In this document: positions 9,176 to 20,891 of the stretch, piece by piece | Layout: each line of letters starts with the position of its first letter | How positions within the stretch are numbered: position 1 is the first letter of the stretch | Assembly (NCBI GenBank): GCA_963931865.1 | Contig: OZ007507.1 | Coordinates: forward strand, 13,120,932 to 13,184,931 | DNA: 64,000 nucleotides | Reading direction: 5' to 3' | Origin: Axinella damicornis | Lineage: Eukaryota; Porifera; Demospongiae; Axinellida; Axinellidae | Notes under the pieces: model-generated | Database searches by the model: none | Seen by the model: only the letters and a program-made list of their open reading frames with translations | What the model was told of the DNA's origin: nothing | Program-made: the position numbers and the translations under genes

Positions 9176-9920
9176 TTTTTTCCCCCTCCTGGAGGGACCT
9201 GCTGGGCGTTCCTTTGCACGGCTCGTTATTAGTATCATCCAGGTTAGCTAATAGATTTTTTTTATCCTTATAAAAGTGCCAAAACTATATATAATGCATT
9301 GTAATAAGCCATAACGACTGTCTTACAGACCAAAACAGTGGTACAAACTATAGCTATAGCTAGCTAGCTAGCTAAGTGTGCTTCTAGTAGCTAGCTATAC
9401 CTGTGATGCTCGGCCATGGGCTTGTGCTCAAAGGGTCAAGGTTGATTGATAATGCCGACAGCGTGCATGAGACACAGAGGGATCTGGGGAGACCCCTGCA
9501 AAAGATTGGCATGGACCTCGTCCGAGTATTGCCTGCAGCGTCATAGGGAGGGAGGACCAATGACGCAACTGTTGAGTGCCTCAAGTACCTGACAGGTAAA
9601 GCGATCATCACGTGGTGTTCTCTGTTCAGCAAGTGCTCCACAAATACCACTAGCTGATGCAGAAGTGTTGTTTCAATGGCAACAAAAATGGTATAGTGAA
9701 TGTAGCTTGGCATACGTCCTACCATACACCAATCAGGAATGACCAATCAGATCGAGGCTGCATTGGTGCATGTCTACACAAGAAGTCAACTGAGATTGAA
9801 TCTCCACTGCATATATAATTATCAGGAGCCATATCAGGAGCTTATGAGCATGCTCATAAGCTCCTGATATTATTTATCTTCTATACATGCACACTTACTC
9901 TCCCTCCTCCCCTCATGCAC
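9176..9920. other. Intergenic, no gene recognised
   Basis: Contains a (TAGC)n run at 9352-9375 and a small palindrome around 9822-9868 (ATCAGGAGC...GCTCCTGAT). An open frame on the minus strand at 9384-9746 has no protein-like features. Confidence 0.4.
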
Positions 9921-9924
9921 ACAG

Positions 9925-10135
9925 ACGTCCAGAACAGCCTTGGTCTAACCAACAACGGTGTATGTGGTGTATGCGGCCCTGTTCAGCTGTGAAGCGAGTT
10001 GACTCTGATGAACTGGGGTTTCATGAGGGGGAGGTCCTGCACGTCGTGGAGTGCAAGGGCAGGGCTGAACAGGTGGGTGGAGAACTCAAGGGGCGAGAAA
10101 GGTTACATCCCGTGCACTGATCTTGGAACAAACGA
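9925..10135 (+). pseudogene. SH3-domain exon relic with frameshifts
   Basis: A pyrimidine-rich splice acceptor (CTCCCCTCATGCACACAG) precedes a stretch that reads as an SH3 domain across three frames: VYAALFSCEAS, then DSDELGFHEGEVLHVVE, then GELKGRE followed in the next frame by GYIPCTD. These fit the ALYDY, DELSF-EGD and WW-GxxxGxxGxxP blocks of SH3 domains. Two single-base shifts (near 9990 and 10105) break it. Either a dead exon or a sequence with indel errors. The parent gene is not identified. Confidence 0.45.
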
Positions 10136-11748
10136 GAGACACACAGTAACTGTAACTCTAGATCTGGTCTAGTTGTACAGGTTAAGCCATTCTAAGATTG
10201 CTGTTGCTGGAAGTACTGCTTTTATTTTGTGGCCTGAGAAAATGATGCTGCATGTACACGATTGTGTTCTTGTGGCTGAATTACTATTTTACACGGCACA
10301 ATTTTTCACCCAACCAGGAGTGTAATATGCTATACTAAAATGCATAATATAGTTTTAGTTTTGGTAAACTAAAACAACATTGCCATCCAGTTGACAAACT
10401 CAATGTAAAGGAGGAGTAAACTGATTACAAGTACAAATGAATGATCCACGATTCATCTTCATGACCTGGTCACATGACTAGACCTCTGAGTGCCTGAAGT
10501 TCATGGTCGGGTTGAGGGTTCCAATATGAATCCAATTGTGTGCTGCCGGATGGTAGCAACATGGGATTGTAGCCGTAAGATCATGGAGTTGGCCTCCGCT
10601 AGCTTTGCATGGAGTTCCGCGTTCTCAGCTGATAGGGCATGAGCCTGTGAGTGTGTGAGAGTGGGGTGGGGGGATTATGTGCATGAGTGTGTGCGGGTGT
10701 GCATATGTGTGTGTGCGTGCGTGTATGAGTGTGGTGAGCTGGTATGCATGTAGTATGTGATCAAGGAGGTGTGGATGTGTGCAATACTCAGGGCTACAAT
10801 CACTCGTCCAGGGATAAGTACACTGACGTTCAGACGTCAGTAATCTCAAGTATCCTGTTCTCATAAACTGCAGCTGATCTCATACCGTCACTCAGACGTA
10901 GCTTCTGCTCTTTGTAGCCTCTCCTTCAGTGATATGTCGTCATCGCAGTACAGCTCTGGGGCTTGAAGGCTGGTAGGATGGTACTTCTTAGCTAGGGGGT
11001 AAGAGGGAGGAGGAAGGGGGTTGAGAGGGAGTGGGAGGAAGGGAAGGAGAAGGGATCATCCTGCTACATTCAATAGGAATTCTGAGCCATGCGCACATCC
11101 AGCATGGGCAAGGTGAGCACACGTGTTGATCGCATTCGAAAATCACCGTTTTATGCCTCACTTTGGAGCCTCACCGTTCAAACTTTTGCTAAAATGGTTA
11201 TGTCCAAGTCCACAAGTCGAAGTAACAAGAGCTCCAAGTTAATTTCTTGCCCAAAGCCCTGGCCAGTTCCCAAAGTGGTTTGACAGCATGTGTTCCATCA
11301 CCGAGGTCTCCTGTCACAGAGGGGGCAGGGGTGGTTACCCCTCCCATGATGACTCAAAACTCTGCTCAGCAACTGGAGCCCCGAGTGTGAGGGATCCCAA
11401 AGTCTAGAGTTGCACCCCACAGGCTTGCCCATCCAACTTTCCTGCTATCAAGGGGGCTCGTACCTGTCCAGTAGCAGTACACCATCCATTCTCCCAACCT
11501 CTCCCTTCTTTCCCCACACCAATTCTCTTCCAGCATCTTATCAGTGAAAGCCACACCACACAATTCCCTCACCAAACACAGAGTGTCACTCATTGATTCC
11601 ACTGGGCCAGCCTTCCACTCACACACCTTGAAGGTACTCTCTGAAGGAACCCCAACTTACTTAGCTTTCCAATATCTTGCTCCTCACTGGCTGCATCCCA
11701 GGACTACATGCTGTATGCTGCATTGCATTGCTCAGCACTCTCTTAGCT

Positions 11749-12121
11749 AGTCTCGTTCCCAGACGTACTTATCCTGGAAACAGCCACGAAACCGCGCATG
11801 CGTACGAAGTCAAGTCCAAAATCCAGTCCAAAGTCCTGTCCACGGTCCAGTCCAGAGTCCAGGTTTTGCACTACCGGTACTGGCAGACTGGTTGCTATCA
11901 CATCAGTGACAGTGATGAGATCGAGACAGGGTATAGCAGCATACAATAATGATCTTGTAGATACCCCTGATTTACACTAAGTGCATGAGTAACGTGTTTT
12001 ATTCGGAACTGCTTGGTTCTGGGAGGAGAACGGAGTTAGCTGCAAACCTAGCTGTCACATCGGCAGTCCCCTGGCTCGTCTCCAGGCCCGTGTGCCGCTT
12101 TTGGGGCCATGGGAACGAGGC
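11749..12121. mobile_element. Possible TAGCC/GGCTA-family element
   Basis: Ends TAGTCTCGTTCCCAG (from 11749) and GGGAACGAGGCTA (to 12121) are inverted. The interior has repeated GTCCAG words. No target duplication is visible, so the pairing of the ends is uncertain. Confidence 0.4.
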
Positions 12122-12605
12122 TAGCAGTCCCCTACATCACCATAACCATGAACCATAGCAGACAGAAATGGCCTGCAGACAGTGGTAATCCAGTAATGCA
12201 AGTGACGATTTCCACAGGCCCATTCATAAACAGGCCTGCATGTTTTGACCTTGTAGTATATATATGATGATACAAGATGGACGTATTCTTATATGGACAA
12301 AATTGTTTCAGGCACAACATTCCGGTGAGTACCCACGACATGGACCATGCTATATACCGGTTTCCTAGCGAGTTGTAATTGGCTTTAAAGATGCTACTTC
12401 AAATATCATGGAACATGATAGCGCAATTATTTTTGCTCATGACTATTCATTTCTTACGCAACTTGTTCAAATGAATGGTCACCATAGTTGCATCTCAGCG
12501 CCTCCTGTGGCGGTCATGCCCACAACCACAAAATTAATATTGTGTCTATAGCCTCACTACGTGACTCTTGTTTACCCATGGTCAAGCAGTGTAAATGATC
12601 TGCTT

Positions 12606-12892
12606 GTAAAAACTTGACCTAGGTTATCTCAAAAGCTGCAGGCCTACTGTAGGTGTTGAGGATCAAAGTAGGCTGCACTTGTGCTCATTCCTTGATGACC
12701 AAAAAGGTGCCAAGATGCAACTGAGGTGACCACAGCCTGGTTAGCTAAAACAACCCTTCTCCTTTTTGTGGCAACAACTAAAAGCTCGACCTAGGTTATC
12801 TCAACAGCTGCAGGCCTAGCTACTCTAGGCTTTCCAAAGAGACACTGAGATGCAACCACAGCCTGGTTAAAACAACCCTTCTCTTTTTTGTG
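12606..12892 (+). repeat. Diverged direct duplication
   Basis: GACCTAGGTTATCTCAA…GCTGCAGGCCTA and GATGCAAC…CCACAGCCTGGTTA…AACAACCCTTCTC occur twice in the same order, the first copy at about 12606-12766 and the second at about 12782-12892. Confidence 0.75.
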
Positions 12893-13323
12893 GGCGGCAC
12901 ATGCGCACGCATGCAGCTGCAGCTTGTGCACATGAGGGGCTGAACACAGTAGACTATTCAGTTGTTATGCAGCTGAAGCATAGGAAAATATTCCTATATC
13001 AGATTCACCTACAACTAGCCCATTCCAGCTTTCCATTGCTTGAAGTACACGTATATATTTGGGTGGTTCAAAAAATCTGTACCTTAATGATATTCATATT
13101 CCAGTCAATTAAGGTGGGTGTGGCTTTCTGTCTTTGTGCACTGATTATGTATGCAAGCTAACATTACAAGTTAACTACATAGCTAGCTGCACATTCACAG
13201 GAGAAGACAGCCATTTGTATTCCTTTGTCTCTGAGGCTATAAAAATTTATTTCAAAAACATAAGGTACAGAACCTCCCACATATACAGTTACTGCAAGCG
13301 ATGAAAGGCTGGGAACATCTACT

Positions 13324-13336
13324 TGACCTTTGACCT
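13324..13336 (-). promoter_or_regulatory. Perfect DR1 motif
   Basis: TGACCTTTGACCT, complement of AGGTCAAAGGTCA, the RXR/HNF4-type direct repeat with one-base spacing. No gene is recognised nearby. Confidence 0.3.
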
Positions 13337-14180
13337 CTACTGACTTGAAGACATGAAAGTCGCTTCAACAGGCTAAGCAAGCAACCCCCTTTGGGCCCGA
13401 GCAAGCACAGTGGTTTTTTCATGGTAACCTTGATATAAAACCAATGGAAACTGATTGATATTTGTTCCCAGAAATTAACTGTCACCACAGCATAGCAATT
13501 GAGTGTCTGTATAATTACTCAGAAGGAGTGCCGGTAGTATGTTTCCACTATACATTGATACGTTCACACCCATGTTTTTAGTTGATAGTGCACTCTAGTC
13601 TTAAATTTGCCATGTTTAACTACTATGTCTTTACAGTCAATTCAACCCATGTAAACAAAACTCGACTCTGCATGGTGTCAACCACTGACACTGAAGTTAA
13701 GTGATCATAATTATTGTATAATGCAATGAAGTTGGTATTGGGTGCAGCCAAGTATTGACTATTAGCCTCGTTCCCCAGGACCTGCTCAAGAGAGAGTGAG
13801 TGTAGCGTAGTCGGAGTGACAAGGCACAGGTTTGCCAATTTTTGTCATCCGAGAAATGGATAGCTAGAAGATCAACAACCGCATAAAGGTTATTGTCATC
13901 CACAAGATTGAACTGCGGTACAGATATTTGGTGCTCCTTATAATTATACAAAACTGAAAACAGGATGCAAGAAATGACCTAAAACCTCAAGAGCTGTGCA
14001 ATAACCTACCACTGGCACAAAGTGACCGACCAACCGAAAGTACAGGAAACCACACAGGTAAATATTACATATGGCAGCCAAAAGGAATGATATAAGTGTC
14101 AAAAGGAGATGACCATGCAGGCTAAATGGGATGATACAGGCAAGCATCATGCATGAATTCCATATAAGTTCTCAACAGCT
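13337..14180. other. Intergenic, no gene recognised
   Basis: A short hydrophobic minus-strand frame (13944-14150) has two possible membrane stretches but no start context, homologous neighbour or exon partners that I can see. Confidence 0.35.
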
Positions 14181-14219
14181 GGCAAAGAGGGTCCTACAGA
14201 AGTTGGTTTAAAATGAGGT

Positions 14220-14900
14220 TTTAAGCCTAGAGTTACTCTAGGGGGAACTTTAAACCAGTACAACCTAGAGTTACTCTAGGGGGAATTTTAAACCAGCACA
14301 ACCTAGAGTTACTCTAGGGGGAATTTTAAACCAGTGATGAAAGTGTAAAAATCCCAGCATTATGAACTATATTGCTACTTATATGGGGCGATTTTAAACC
14401 ACTTCAAGATTATTTAGTTACGAAGGGGCATCCTCATTGAAAGTAATCCTTGTAAATGTTTTACTCTCTATATGGGGCGATTTTAAACCACTTCAAGATT
14501 AATGGACTATAAAGGGGCATACTCGTACAAAGCCACCCAGGATCAATGTTCACATATCACTCTCTATATGGGGCGATTTTAAACCACTTCAAGATTAATG
14601 GACTATAAAGGGGCATACTCGTACAAAGCCACCCAGGATCAATGTTCACATATCACTCTCTATATGGGGCGATTTTAAACCACTTCAAGATTATTTAGTT
14701 ACGAAGGGGCATCCTCACTGAAAGTAATCCTTGATTTATGTACACATTTTACTCTTTATATGGGGCGATTTTAAACCACTTCAAGATTAATGGACTATAA
14801 AGGGGCATACTCATACAAAGCCACCCAGGATCAATGTTCACATATGACTCTCTATATGGGGCGATTTTAAACCACTTCAAGATCAATGGACTATACAGCA
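14220..14900 (+). repeat. Left-arm tandem repeats
   Basis: Three copies of a ~54-bp unit containing CCTAGAGTTACTCTAGGGGG, then about six copies of a ~95-bp unit with core GGGGCGATTTTAAACCACTT, near 14385, 14475, 14570, 14667, 14761 and 14858. Confidence 0.9.
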
Positions 14901-14929
14901 GTCATCCAGGATGCATGTACACATAATTA

Positions 14930-15056
14930 TAGCCTGTTGCCAGGTGGTTGCTAAGAAGACTTATAAATGGCAACCTGCCCACAGAAGAACTTGATTCATC
15001 AGGTATAGCCACTCCTCAGCACCTGATATCTTAGCAACCACCTAGCAACAAGCTAT
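14930..15056. mobile_element. Small hairpin element nested in the loop
   Basis: GCCTGTTGCCAGGTGGTTGC near 14931-14951 and its complement (GCAACCACCTAGCAAC) near 15034-15053 form an inverted pair ~120 bp long. Confidence 0.6.
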
Positions 15057-15185
15057 TAATCACCCTCCTACTAACATCCCTCAACATCCCTCACGAGGGT
15101 GATTTAACTATATGGATGCCACTTTTCAGATCAGGGGCTTGTTCCCAAAAAGTAATCAGATCTTTATGCCTGGGCATGGTCAGCA

Positions 15186-15540
15186 CCTCCAGGTTTGTAT
15201 ACTGCAAAGCAGCAGCCCCACCCATGCTGGAGGTCAAACACAACAAACTATACTTCAACATGAAATACCAAGTATAGTTCCACTCTTGGACTTTTTCTGC
15301 TGCCCTGTTGCTGACCTCTGGCCTCACATAAAATCCTCCAATATTACTGCCATACAGTCATGGCTGACCACTGACCTCCTATAAAACCTTTTCAGATGTC
15401 ATTACTGCCGACATAATGAGCCTGTCCTTAAGTTTAGTCCTATAATTAATCATGGACAAAGACTCGCTAGTACGATTCACCTTTGACCTCAGCATGGGTG
15501 GAGCTGCTGCTTTGTAGCATACAAAGTTGCAATTGGAGGC
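15186..15540. repeat. Inverted repeat inside the foldback loop
   Basis: Arms of ~55 bp contain GCAAAGCAGCAGC-CCACCCATGCTG (15202-15229) and its complement (15490-15516), separated by ~250 bp. Probably another nested element. Confidence 0.6.
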
Positions 15541-15815
15541 AGAGCTGACTATGTGTGCATGGCGGTGTCATGTAGACACTTTGGTGCAATGGAAGAGGTA
15601 CGCCTTTATGCATAAAAGGGAGAATTTTACGCCAAGGTTGTACATGACTACACATCTGGGGCCCTGCTAACTTCCCTAGCCTAGAAATGCCACTGATAGA
15701 CAGCTCAGTAAATTAGCCCCATGCATGAGTGCGAAGAATACATACAGTAGAGGGGACCTCCACACCACACAAGCTTTCTTGGCGGGAAACACTTACTTTC
15801 AGGTGAATTGTAGAA

Positions 15816-16022
15816 CTAGAAATTGGAGGTGCCAACAGCAGAATATGTAGGGGGGTTACTCAACCCTGCGCGCCTCACATGCATTCTAGGCGGGAAGCGC
15901 TCATTTTCAGGTGAAACATGAAGGCGTTTAAGACTCTTCTCATCCTTACTTTGCTTCTTGGGGAGTTCCGTTATACCTCCAACTCCTGCGAAGGAGTTGT
16001 CTGCCGTGTACACCACTCCCAT
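15816..16022 (-). other. Uncharacterised short frame in the loop
   Basis: An ATG-started frame (MGVVYTADNSFAGVGGITEL...) of ~70 codons, hydrophilic after the first 20 residues, with no recognised domain. It could be a captured host fragment, as Mutator-like elements do, or chance. Confidence 0.15.
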
Positions 16023-16479
16023 GCTGGCCAATTGTAAATTGAAGAAGAGACTGACGTAAGTTAAATCAATGTAATAATAACAATTAACTTTTAATTTCCA
16101 GCTGAGCTTCCGGGCATTGGAGTGCCTTTAAGCATATTCATGAAGTTACCCTGTGACGGAAAAACTGAAGACACATCACTTGATGATGAGGACTTATATT
16201 GATTAGATACCTCAACACATCCACATTCAAGTATTATTGATTTGTCTTGTTACATATACAATGATTAGCTCTGTTTACCTGCATAAGTTATTGTTATACC
16301 ATACAATGCATTATCATACCTTACCATGCATAATATATAAAGGTTATCAATTGTGTTCTATATACCTGTTGACATAGTTGTGAGTTTGGGCTTCTATTAA
16401 ACTTCAATTCTAACAATTGTCAGTCTTGAAGTCAAAGGTCATCCACAAAAATATTTGTTGTGACATAATCACAGTCTTG

Positions 16480-16492
16480 AGGTCAAAGGTCA
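16480..16492 (+). promoter_or_regulatory. Perfect DR1 motif in the foldback loop
   Basis: AGGTCAAAGGTCA, with a near copy (AAGTCAAAGGTCA) ~50 bases upstream in a local duplication around CAGTCTTGA. Confidence 0.35.
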
Positions 16493-16559
16493 TCCACAAA
16501 ATAGTTATGCTGATATTTAAGTGTACATAAATCTATGATCAATATTTGTGAGTAATCTC

Positions 16560-17728
16560 CTTCATAGGCCATTAATCTTGAAGTGGTTTAAAATCACCCC
16601 ATGTAAATAGAAAAATGTGTACATGAATGAAGGATTACTTTCAGTGAGGACGCCCCTTCATAACTATATAATCTTGAAGTGGTTTAAAATCACCCCATGT
16701 AAATAAAAAAATGTGTACATAAATGAAGGATTACTTTCAGTGAGGATGCCCCTTCATAACTATATAATCTTGAAGTGGTTTAAAATCACCCCATGTAAAT
16801 AGAAAAATGTGTACATAAATCAAGGATTACTTTCAGTGAGGATGCCCCTTCGTAACTATATAATCTTGAAGTGGTTTAAAATCGCCCCATATAGAGAGTC
16901 ATATGTGAACATTGATCCTGGGTGGCTTTGTAGGAGTATGCCCCTTTATAGTCCATTAATCTTGAAGTGGTTTAAAATTGCCCCATGTAAATAGAAAAAT
17001 GTGTACATGAATGAAGGATTACTTTCAGTGAGGACGCCCCTTCATAACTATATAATCTTGAAGTGGTTTAAAATCACCCCATGTAAATAGAAAAATGTGT
17101 ACATGAATGAAGGATTACTTTCAGTGAGGACGCCCCTTCATAACTATATAATCTTGAAGTGGTTTAAAATCACCCCATGTAAATAAAAAAATGTGTACAT
17201 AAATGAAGGATTACTTTCAGTGAGGATGCCCCTTCATAACTATATAATCTTGAAGTGGTTTAAAATCACCCCATGTAAATAGAAAAATGTGTACATAAAT
17301 CAAGGATTACTTTCAGTGAGGATGCCCCTTCGTAACTATATAATCTTGAAGTGGTTTAAAATCGCCCCATATAGAGAGTCATATGTGAACATTGATCCTG
17401 GGTGGCTTTGTAGGAGTATGCCCCTTTATAGTCCATTAATCTTGAAGTGGTTTAAAATTGCCCCATATAGAGAGTAAAATGTTTACATAAATCAAGGATT
17501 ACTTTCAATGAGGATGCCCCTTCGTAACTAAATAATCTTGAAGTGGTTTAAAATCGCCCCATATAAGTAGCAATATAGTTCATAATGCTGGGATTTTTAC
17601 ACTTTCATCACTGGTTTAAAATTCCCCCTAGAGTAACTCTAGGTTGTGCTGGTTTAAAATTCCCCCTAGAGTAACTCTAGGTTGTACTGGTTTAAAGTTC
17701 CCCCTAGAGTAAGTCTAGGCTTAAAACC
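16560..17728 (+). repeat. Right-arm tandem repeats, inverted relative to left arm
   Basis: About eleven copies of a ~95-bp unit with core AAGTGGTTTAAAATC(A/G)CCCCAT between 16567 and 17560, then three copies of the CCTAGAGTAACTCTAGG unit. A block of several units is itself duplicated (16575-16990 and 17055-17470 are almost the same). Confidence 0.9.
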
Positions 17729-17736
17729 TCATTTTA

Positions 17737-19255
17737 GGCCCTCCGTATTTCCCGGAACGGAACGGACCGGAACGGAACATTCCGGATCGGAAACACCACC
17801 TTATTCCACGGAACGGACCAAGGGTCAAAGTACAGCTAGGACTGTCGCCCCGAAGAAAGGTGAACTGAAGCTGTCGTGAGGAACGGGGTTTTTTTGGACA
17901 CTTTCGATTTACATGTAGGATAGAGTGGACGAGTGTTTATGGAAGTTGTAACAGAGACCGAAGGAGCTGGTATTTGCCGCTGAAAGACCCCATGATCTCA
18001 GCCTGGATCCCCTGACTTGAAACTGGCACCCCTGATTATTACTTTGTCATGATAGTCATTCATTCAACTGTCAATGGCAGGTTTGTATTTCGATTTAATT
18101 GGTTGGAATTAGTTGAACTTGAGCCCATCATGTGCACATGAGCATGGTAATACCGTACTAAATAGTTTTGCAACCAGTCCTGTACGCATCTTTCTTCAGC
18201 CACCCACACTGGCCATAAGTTTCATAACTTTGCTTGCTGCTTTAGGTAGTAGGTTTCTGCTGGTGGCAGTCAACAAGTCATCTGTGTAAAGAATGAAATT
18301 CTTAACACGGATGAATCGGTAACTCAAATTAAGCCTGTCCTCAAGGGGGGTTACCCCATTTAAGTTACGGTACTACACTTAATGTACTTGTGCAGTAATC
18401 ATCCTAAGGTATGCGTACTTGTGCATGTAGACTCACTGTGGTATTGTGTATGCCAGTGACTGGTGTATGCATATATACGTGGATGCATCATGTCATCTTG
18501 CAATGTCCATGTGAGTTGAGTTCTTGTGTAACTGTTCTCTGTGGACATCAGTTAGCATCCACTACCGGAGTACTCTGAACCCCTAACTCTATACTCACCA
18601 TCATCACCCACCCAGCCCCCCTCCCACTGTAGACTATAGTAGATGCAATGCTTTGGCACCGACAAGATCTCCAAAGGGGCTGGGTGCGTGGCAGAGTGGG
18701 ATCACGTATGCACAGTCATTCTGTGAACATTTTCCCCATGGGAGAAGGCTGCTCTGCACTTTCAAAGCGGTCTTATACTGACTGTGAGTAAATTACTTGC
18801 AGACAACTACGTGCCTGTACTCAAAAACAGTATGTAAATATGCAGCATCACCAAGAATATCGGGTTCAATTCACTCTATACCTGATAGTTGAGTCCAGTA
18901 GAGAAGTCTGATATTGTCAGTAGACTCAGTACTATACAGCAAAATTCTTTCAGTGTGCTACCTTTGTCAAGGTATTCCATCATACATGTCCAAGATCATT
19001 GGTAAGGTGAAGACTCTCCTCAGGACAACTTTGGTAGTCTCACGGGGCCAGACCTAACTGGTGGGAAGTTGTGAAGTCACACTCAATCCACATCTACCTT
19101 CATTGTTTCTGTCTGTCGTCCTGAAGAAAGTATTGAGAGCGAAGCTGTAGTCCTAGCTGTACTTTGACCCCTGGTCCGTTCCGTGTAATAAGGTGGTGTT
19201 TCCGGTCCGGAACGTTCCGTTCCGTTCCGTTCCGTTCCGGGAAATACGGAGGGCC
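17737..19255. mobile_element. 1.5 kb DNA element with CCGTTCCGTTCC-type inverted ends (8-bp duplication)
   Basis: Ends GGCCCTCCGTATTTCCCGG and its complement. Inverted similarity continues ~110 bp inward through GGAACGGAAC repeats and a stretch ending in CAAAGTACAGCTAGGACT. It is flanked by a perfect 8-bp duplication, TCATTTTA (17729-17736 and 19256-19263), and is inserted in the right arm of the foldback element. No transposase frame; the 8-bp duplication would fit hAT-type elements, but the ends do not decide it. Confidence 0.85.
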
Positions 19256-19291
19256 TCATTTTACACCAACTTCTACATGACCGGCAAAGAG

Positions 19292-19514
19292 TTACAAACT
19301 AACCACAAAGGAAATACTTTTACAGCATATTAAACCAAGATTATGGTACCATGTACCAGACCTCGCACGTGGTATTAATATGTTATTGTAGGTAAGGCAT
19401 AGCTAATATGCATAGTTGCATAGTATAGTAGGACCTCAAAAGCCACACCCAGTCTCGCGTGTCCGGCCGGAGACCCCACCCACGAGTTCAAGATGGGCGG
19501 CACGGGCCATTAGA
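19292..19514. promoter_or_regulatory. Probable promoter/5' leader of the RRM gene
   Basis: The last ~80 bases are GC-rich (TGTCCGGCCGGAGACC, then AAGATGGGCGGC, a YY1-like site) immediately before the ATG at 19515. No TATA box is seen at a convincing distance. Confidence 0.3.
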
Positions 19515-20851
19515 ATGTCTGCTGTTCAAAGAGTATACCTGGGTAAGTTATATATAGTCTACCATGTGATCTCCAATGGACAGAGTAGTCTCGTTACCCG
19601 TGAAAGGAGTCTGGTATACCGACACCAGAATCACGTACAATCGTTGATGATAGGTTTGGCGGACTAGATCGGAGCCAGATATCACACTTCCAGCATTCTA
19701 GTGACTCTTGTATGTAGTTAACATAGAGCTGTTACTAGTGTTGTGCTATTAAAACAACACTGGTTGATGTTGATCGCAGAGTGGTTTAGGAGGCCCTAGC
19801 TGAGCAATTCTAAAATTTTGCTGGGCCCCACCCAAATCCCCTCCGCTCCTCTACCCCCTACCATTATCTCAAGCTGTAAATATTCTGGTGTGTCCTCCTA
19901 TTCTCTTGTACACTTGTCTCTGTAGTCTCATAGTCAAAGTTGGCCTGCTGTCTTTGTGACGAGACTCAAAAACAATCTCTATCATTTGTGGGCTTTAGTC
20001 CATGAAGGCAGAAGAGGTTGGCCACCACTTGCGCCACTAATAATTATTTGTCTTCCGTCATGTGACGAGTGGACGGTTGCTAAACAAATAGCCCTACGAA
20101 TAGAAGACCGTTTCCAGGCCTGCTGTGGAGTGTTCCCAGTCAGTGATCCTCGAATGCGCTTTGCAAATCGACGAGACAGCCCCAAACCTCCTTTCCAGTC
20201 TCGCAGGCCAGATGTTTGTAGTGTGCATGGGGACCATCTGACCTCCGAGTCTACCTCCACTCGTTCCTGCCATGCCACAACTGAATCATCTTGAAGGGCT
20301 CGGCCTTTGATAATATATAGATACCTACACTTCCCTGTGAGTGTATATTCCAGATGATTGCATCGGGCTCAATGGTGAAAACTGTTGAAACATTGTCGAT
20401 GGAAAGTACTGTGCATTACGTGATCCATATTATCGGATTACATGTGACTTGAATGAGACCTGATTAGCAAAGGTCAACCTTGGCCGTCCTCCTCTGGAGT
20501 AAGTTGCGTTCTGGTGCAGACATGATGCCTGCAGTATAATCAGCCTTGCAGGAAGTAGCCAGACTCTTGCCTTGTAGGAGGAGACTACCTCTTCCACCTT
20601 AGTTTCACATTCCAAATCGCTTCCTCATTTGCCTCTGCTTCAGACAATTGTTATACTTACATCTAGCTCAAAGCCATTGAGTGACATTGGGACTATCCCA
20701 AGAAGGGGTTGGGGGGTTGGTTGATACACATGCACCTATGCAAGCAAATGTCTCTCAGATATAGCTATGGATGTAATTAAACTAATGGACCATTTTTGTG
20801 GTTGGGGTTCCACCTCATACTGGGTGCCCAGGGAACACGCACACACAGTAC

Positions 20852-20891
<40 letters not shown>

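Larger units (their letters stand above)
10136..13320. other. Intergenic, repeats only
   Basis: No gene recognised. It contains a GT-rich stretch (10640-10740), a possible TAGCC-type element (11749-12121) carrying repeated AGTCCA/GTCCAG words, and a diverged direct duplication (12606-12766 and 12782-12892). Confidence 0.45.
14190..19282. mobile_element. 5.1 kb foldback element with minisatellite arms (9-bp target duplication)
   Basis: The two ends are inverted (GGTCCTACAGAAGTTGG at the left; the complement GGTCATGTAGAAGTTGG at the right). They are flanked by a perfect 9-bp duplication, GGCAAAGAG (14181-14189 and 19283-19291). The left arm (14190 to ~14900) and right arm (~16560-17736, resuming 19264) are inverted copies made of repeated ~95-bp units. 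The ~1.6 kb loop has no transposase. A 9-bp duplication suggests a Mutator-like element. A 1.5 kb element is inserted near the right end. Confidence 0.88.

Noticed and set aside
9384..9746. 120-codon minus-strand frame, and a plus-strand stretch (PLQKIGMDLVRVLP) faintly like a retroelement integrase
   Set aside because: Too short and interrupted to support; no flanking retroelement features.
13944..14150. Hydrophobic 68-codon minus-strand frame
   Set aside because: No signal of splicing partners, conservation or domain; length is within chance.
14385..14900. Regularly spaced ~26-base repeats resembling a CRISPR array
   Set aside because: The spacers are themselves repeated, the units are part of inverted transposon arms and the surrounding genes are eukaryotic.
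16809..17477. Two nearly identical open frames (MYINQGLLSVRMPLRN...)
   Set aside because: They are translations of the minisatellite arm; the duplication is of the DNA repeat, not of a gene.
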